Positions 6,159 to 8,030 of a DNA stretch of 8,030 nucleotides are shown here, in pieces (positions within the stretch are counted from its first letter, which is position 1; each line of letters begins with the position of its first letter). The stretch lies in assembly GCA_019242065.1 (NCBI GenBank), contig JAFAWJ010000078.1, forward strand, positions 1-8,030. Direction: 5' to 3'. Source of the stretch: Chloroflexota bacterium (GTDB taxonomy: Bacteria > Chloroflexota > UBA6077 > CF-72). A program made the translations under genes and the position numbers. The notes under the pieces are model-generated. The model was not told the origin of the DNA and did not search any database. It saw nothing but the letters and a program-made list of their open reading frames with translations.

Positions 6159-6194
6159 AGCACGTTTCCGAGCGCCGTCGGGAACGTGCTTTTT
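6159..6194. terminator. bidirectional intrinsic terminator between convergent genes
   Basis: AGCACGTTTCCGA (6159-6171) pairs with TCGGGAACGTGCT (6178-6190), 13 pairs including one G-T, around a 6-base loop. TTTTCTATTT follows on the plus strand. On the minus strand the hairpin is followed by TCTTCTT, so it can also stop transcription from the amidase side. It lies 17 bp past the M48-like gene stop. Confidence 0.85.
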
Positions 6195-6228
6195 CTATTT
6201 AACGTCAGAGCCGCTCCCAGAACTCACG

Positions 6229-6277
6229 GCCCGGTGCGCGGAACGCGCCCGAAATACGACGTCCCTGCGCACCGGGC
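6229..6277. repeat. perfect 11-bp inverted repeat, 27-base loop, in convergent intergenic
   Basis: GCCCGGTGCGC (6229-6239) and GCGCACCGGGC (6267-6277) are exact reverse complements separated by 27 bases. It lies downstream of the amidase stop (6366) on the minus strand and may strengthen termination there or protect the 3' end. It has no T-run of its own. The rest of 6195-6365 shows nothing recognisable. Confidence 0.5.
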
Positions 6278-6365
6278 GTGAAGCCCCCGGGCACTGACCG
6301 GTCTGTGTTGGCACCTTCGACATTGCGGCCCGCGCCGCGTCGCTCCGGAACCTGGCGGGTCGCGC

Positions 6366-6899
6366 TCAGCCTACGAGCTTGAGCCCCAGCGTGCGCGCCA
6401 GCGCCTCGAACCGCCCACTCGACAGCCATCGGTCCCCTGGACACCCCGGCCGACTCTGTGGACTGATGTCCGCATGCCGCACCAGGTACCGCAACGAGTG
6501 CGGGTAGCGCTGCCTGGCCTCGAGCGCCGCGCACAGCATGGCTTCGTATTGAAGGTCGGTGACGGGTTGATTGGCGTCACCGCCGTCTTCCGTCTCGCAC
6601 GTAACCGTCACATGGTTGGGATTGAGCGCCGGATCGACACCACACTCCTGCGCAATCGTCGTCCAGCGATTGCCGGGCTCGATGATCCCATTGCTCCAGG
6701 CGCGATCGGTCGGGTCGATCCAGCACTCCAGCGAGCCCTCGAGTCCAACCCTGTAGTGCGCCGACAGGTTCGACGAGCTGCTCAGCCATTCGGCCACCGT
6801 GCCTGATTCGCCACCCGATTGGGTGTGCACCACAAACGCGATCGGCGGCCCGTATGGCCGGCCGAACCAGCAGTTGTGGCTAGGCCAGCGCCGCAGCAT
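6366..6899 (-). CDS. N-acetylmuramoyl-L-alanine amidase (Amidase_2/PGRP type)
   Basis: This 177-aa protein is a single type-2 amidase domain that cleaves the bond between N-acetylmuramic acid and L-alanine in peptidoglycan. The expected motifs run in order: AFVVHTQSGG (zinc His25), LSAHYRVGLEGSLECWIDP (45-63), DRAWSNG (65-71, where many members have AWHAG), VTVTCETEDG (97-106) and VRHADISPQSRPGCPGDRW (140-158). The last gives zinc His142 and Cys153, a His/His/Cys set as in T7 lysozyme rather than the Asp of AmpD. There is no signal peptide or wall-binding domain, so it probably needs a holin, another export route or use from inside. I chose ATG 6899, with GGAG six bases upstream; an ATG at 6911 adds four residues and lacks a ribosome site. 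The gene starts 26 bp after the upstream small gene ends and probably shares its transcript. Confidence 0.85.
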   Translation of the reverse strand: MLRRWPSHNCWFGRPYGPPIAFVVHTQSGGESGTVAEWLSSSSNLSAHYRVGLEGSLECWIDPTDRAWSNGIIEPGNRWTTIAQECGVDPALNPNHVTVTCETEDGGDANQPVTDLQYEAMLCAALEARQRYPHSLRYLVRHADISPQSRPGCPGDRWLSSGRFEALARTLGLKLVG

Positions 6900-6925
6900 C
6901 GGGATCTCCATCGCCAGGCGCGCGG

Positions 6926-7174
6926 CTAGCGGCGGCCGTCGAAACGGACGGCATCCACCTTGCCCTGCAGAGACGGGTTCAGCGCCACCAGGATCGCTTC
7001 GACAGATTGGGTGCCGTAGCGGGCGGCGTCCCACTGGCCGCGCACGGCGTTCAACAACGCCTGAGTTTGAAGTGCCTGCTGCTGCTGGGTCTGGTCGATC
7101 GCGCGCTGAATGTTGGCGACCGCTTCAGCGAGTTCCTGATACGCGGCCTGGAGCGCCAGAACGTCTAGTGCCAT
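6926..7174 (-). CDS. 82-aa helical/coiled-coil small protein upstream of amidase
   Basis: No family is recognised. The first 50 residues (MALDVLALQAAYQELAEAV onward) have Ala/Leu/Val/Ile at heptad-like spacing, with a Gln-rich middle (DQTQQQQALQTQ, 27-38), which predicts a long amphipathic helix or coiled coil. There is no transmembrane segment, so it is not an obvious holin. The C-terminus (LNPSLQGKVDAVRFDGRR) is polar. It lies just before the amidase gene in the same direction. Short coiled-coil proteins next to amidases are common in phage-derived modules, so a structural or lysis-accessory role is plausible but unproven. A perfect AGGAGG lies 20 bases upstream of the ATG, farther than usual, and no other in-frame start lies between. 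Confidence 0.6.
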   Translation of the reverse strand: MALDVLALQAAYQELAEAVANIQRAIDQTQQQQALQTQALLNAVRGQWDAARYGTQSVEAILVALNPSLQGKVDAVRFDGRR

Positions 7175-7194
7175 GTGCGGGGTTTTTCGGGGAA

Positions 7195-7200
7195 CCTCCT
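7195..7200 (-). promoter_or_regulatory. distant but perfect Shine-Dalgarno of the 82-aa gene
   Basis: The minus strand reads AGGAGG here, 20 bases before ATG 7174. No in-frame ATG, GTG or TTG lies between. The usual spacing is 5-9 bases, so the site may work poorly or serve another start. Confidence 0.45.
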
Positions 7201-7449
7201 GGGCCCAAGACTACGCCGGGCTCGGCGGCACTCAATCAATTTCACTCAATTGAGCGACTCGCCGCCTTCGCGTGACGCTTTTTCGCCGACCGCTTGAGCG
7301 TCACACGCTCGCCACGTGACGGTCTTCTGACCGTCCCAAACGCTTCGACGCCCCGGTTTGCGCCGTCGCGTGACGCCCTTGGCCAGACAATCGGCCCCAT
7401 GCACCGCAAGCATCTCAATCCAGCCACGCCGGCGTGGCGGTCCAACACC
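7201..7449. other. divergent intergenic region with short palindromes
   Basis: This is the first part of the 386 bp separating the minus-strand amidase unit (start 7174) from the plus-strand CpaB-like gene (start 7561). It contains GAGCGT-CAC-ACGCTC (7296-7310), GACGGTC-TTCT-GACCGTC (7318-7335) and three copies of CGTGACG (7271, 7315, 7369). No protein gene with a credible start is visible. Short basic open frames on the plus strand ending at 7551 lack ribosome sites. It probably holds the promoters and operators of both flanking units. Confidence 0.5.
7229..7254. promoter_or_regulatory. A/T-rich direct repeat and palindrome, candidate operator of the 82-aa/amidase unit
   Basis: CACTCAAT occurs at 7229-7236 and 7243-7250, a 14-bp period. 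The second copy continues into the palindrome CTCAATTGAG (7245-7254). This A/T-rich patch stands out from the GC-rich surroundings and lies 55-80 bp upstream of the 82-aa gene start, a normal promoter distance. On the minus strand TTGAGT and TTGATT could be -35 elements, but the -10 is weak. Confidence 0.4.
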
Positions 7450-7479
7450 TTGACCCGAATGCCTGTTCCAGGCAAACAT
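7450..7479 (+). promoter_or_regulatory. candidate sigma70-type promoter for the CpaB-like gene
   Basis: TTGACC (7450-7455), 18 bases, then AAACAT (7474-7479). The -35 matches five of six consensus bases and the -10 three of six, including the key A and final T. Transcription would begin near 7486, leaving a leader of about 75 bases that contains the pairing elements listed next. Confidence 0.35.
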
Positions 7480-7495
7480 GCCACGGACCGGTCCC

Positions 7496-7544
7496 GGAGG
7501 CGCAAGACAGCGACGGTCCTCCAGCCCGGCCGAAAGCCGGAGGA
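7496..7544 (+). promoter_or_regulatory. leader with mutually exclusive SD pairing, candidate translational switch
   Basis: TCCTCC (7517-7522) can pair with GGAGGA (7539-7544), the only Shine-Dalgarno of the CpaB-like gene, closing over GGC-CGAAA-GCC (7528-7538). Alternatively CCTCC (7518-7522) can pair with the upstream decoy GGAGG (7496-7500), which would free the ribosome site and leave a CCGGC/GCCGG hairpin (7526-7540). The two states exclude each other, as in translational riboswitches. The SD lies 16 bases before ATG 7561, rather far. No known riboswitch class is confidently matched. Confidence 0.4.
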
Positions 7545-7560
7545 TAGCTAAATCTGCAGC

Positions 7561-8030
7561 ATGGCCGTGGCGACCCTGAGCCCCGCTCGAGCTCTCCGCC
7601 GACCGCGCCGCGCCGATCCCCGCGCCATCGTCGGCGTCTTCCTTACTCTGGCGGCCCTGGCCGGATCCGTCGCTTTCTGGGTCAGCACCACGGACACGCG
7701 TCCAGTCGTGATCGCCGCCCACGATCTGCCCGCGGGCGCCACGCTCGCGGCCGCAGACCTGGGAATCGCCTACATCCGCGCCGATGACGCCATCTATCAG
7801 GCCGCGCTGCCCGGCGACATGCTCGACTCGCTGATTGGCCGCCAGCTCGACGAGCCAATCCACACCGACCAGGTTCTCGCTCGAGCCCAGTTGGCCACTG
7901 CATTCGGTCTGGCGCCCGATCAGGTCGCGATCACCATCCCTGCCCATCCCGACACCGCGGTCGACGGACGCCTGCGACCGGGTGACTCCGTGCAGATCCT
8001 GGTGACGGTTACCGACAAATCCCGCAGCGA
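7561..8030 (+). CDS. cpaB: CpaB/RcpC-like SAF-domain protein of a Tad/Flp pilus system, 3' end cut
   Basis: 156 codons are visible and the frame is open at the window edge. A basic N-terminus (ARALRRPRRADPRA) precedes one membrane anchor (about 22-42, AIVGVFLTLAALAGSVAFWV). Next comes a SAF domain starting PVVIAAHDLPAGATLAAADL (48-67) and continuing to LIGRQLDEPIHTDQVLARAQ. The CpaB/RcpC signature follows: VAITIPAHPDTAVDGRLRPG, then DSVQILVTV (141-149). CpaB proteins are periplasmic or cell-surface parts of Tad/Flp pilus machines that help assemble or position the secretin or pore. An in-frame TAA at 7549 limits the start to ATG 7561 (or GTG 7567). Other SAF proteins exist, such as flagellar FlgA, but the second motif favours CpaB. 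Further pilus genes probably follow outside the window. Confidence 0.8.
   Translation, partial: MAVATLSPARALRRPRRADPRAIVGVFLTLAALAGSVAFWVSTTDTRPVVIAAHDLPAGATLAAADLGIAYIRADDAIYQAALPGDMLDSLIGRQLDEPIHTDQVLARAQLATAFGLAPDQVAITIPAHPDTAVDGRLRPGDSVQILVTVTDKSRS

Noticed and set aside
7399..7551. basic 50-aa plus-strand frame ending nine bases before the CpaB-like start
   Set aside because: No ribosome site, low-complexity basic sequence, and it covers the likely promoter and leader; chance is more likely than a leader peptide.
7461..7560. definite cyclic-di-GMP-I riboswitch
   Set aside because: Only short motif resemblances are visible and the required P1b helix with its GNRA loop in the right order cannot be drawn, so only an unnamed candidate leader is reported.
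7246..7947. 233-aa minus-strand open frame
   Set aside because: It is antisense to the CpaB-like gene, which has a clear membrane anchor and SAF-domain motifs.
1..8030. CRISPR arrays, tRNA, rRNA, insertion sequences
   Set aside because: No regularly spaced repeats, tRNA-like T-arm sequence, rRNA or transposase motifs were seen by eye on either strand.

Overview
The window is GC-rich (roughly two thirds G+C by eye) bacterial DNA with Shine-Dalgarno-type ribosome sites and U-tract terminators. Gene content (a replication-relaxation family protein, a TraG/VirD4-like DNA-pump ATPase, a CpaB-like Tad/Flp pilus protein and an accessory amidase) suggests a mobile or accessory region of a high-GC Gram-positive or monoderm-like lineage such as Chloroflexota or Actinomycetota. 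That placement is inference: there is no rRNA or other taxonomic marker here.

Layout. (1) 294-2078, minus strand: a complete thiamine-diphosphate-dependent enzyme of the acetolactate synthase/benzoylformate decarboxylase superfamily, metabolic and probably unrelated to the rest. (2) 2079-2977: about 900 bp with no convincing protein gene but many inverted and direct repeats, ending in a strong intrinsic terminator (2901-2937) only 40 bp before the next operon. It looks like a structured leader, a small RNA or an element control region. (3) 2978-6141, plus strand: a tight four-gene operon. It holds a 69-aa Cys/His small protein, a Replic_Relax-family protein and a TraG/VirD4-like ATPase, chained by 4-bp start/stop overlaps, then a polytopic membrane protein. 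The last reads as an M48 (HtpX-like) metalloprotease fold whose HExxH motif has been replaced. A bidirectional terminator (6159-6194) closes the operon. (4) 7174 down to 6366, minus strand: an 82-aa helical protein and a type-2 amidase with T7-lysozyme-like zinc ligands, resembling a phage-type lysis or wall-opening pair. (5) 7201-7560: a divergent control region with short palindromes and repeats, then (6) 7561 to the window end, plus strand: a CpaB/SAF-domain protein, cut by the window edge.

A reasonable reading is an integrative or conjugative-type element: the operon at 2978-6141 would supply a DNA-translocation ATPase with its DNA-associated partner and a membrane partner, while the amidase may open the wall and the CpaB gene begins a pilus locus. 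No relaxase (apart from the family name of the Replic_Relax protein), integrase or attachment site is visible, so transfer ability is not shown. The most unusual observations are the catalytically dead M48-like membrane protein in a DNA-pump operon, the structured terminator-ended region before that operon, and two ribosome sites (5211-5215 and 7539-7544) that can be sequestered by adjacent anti-SD sequences.
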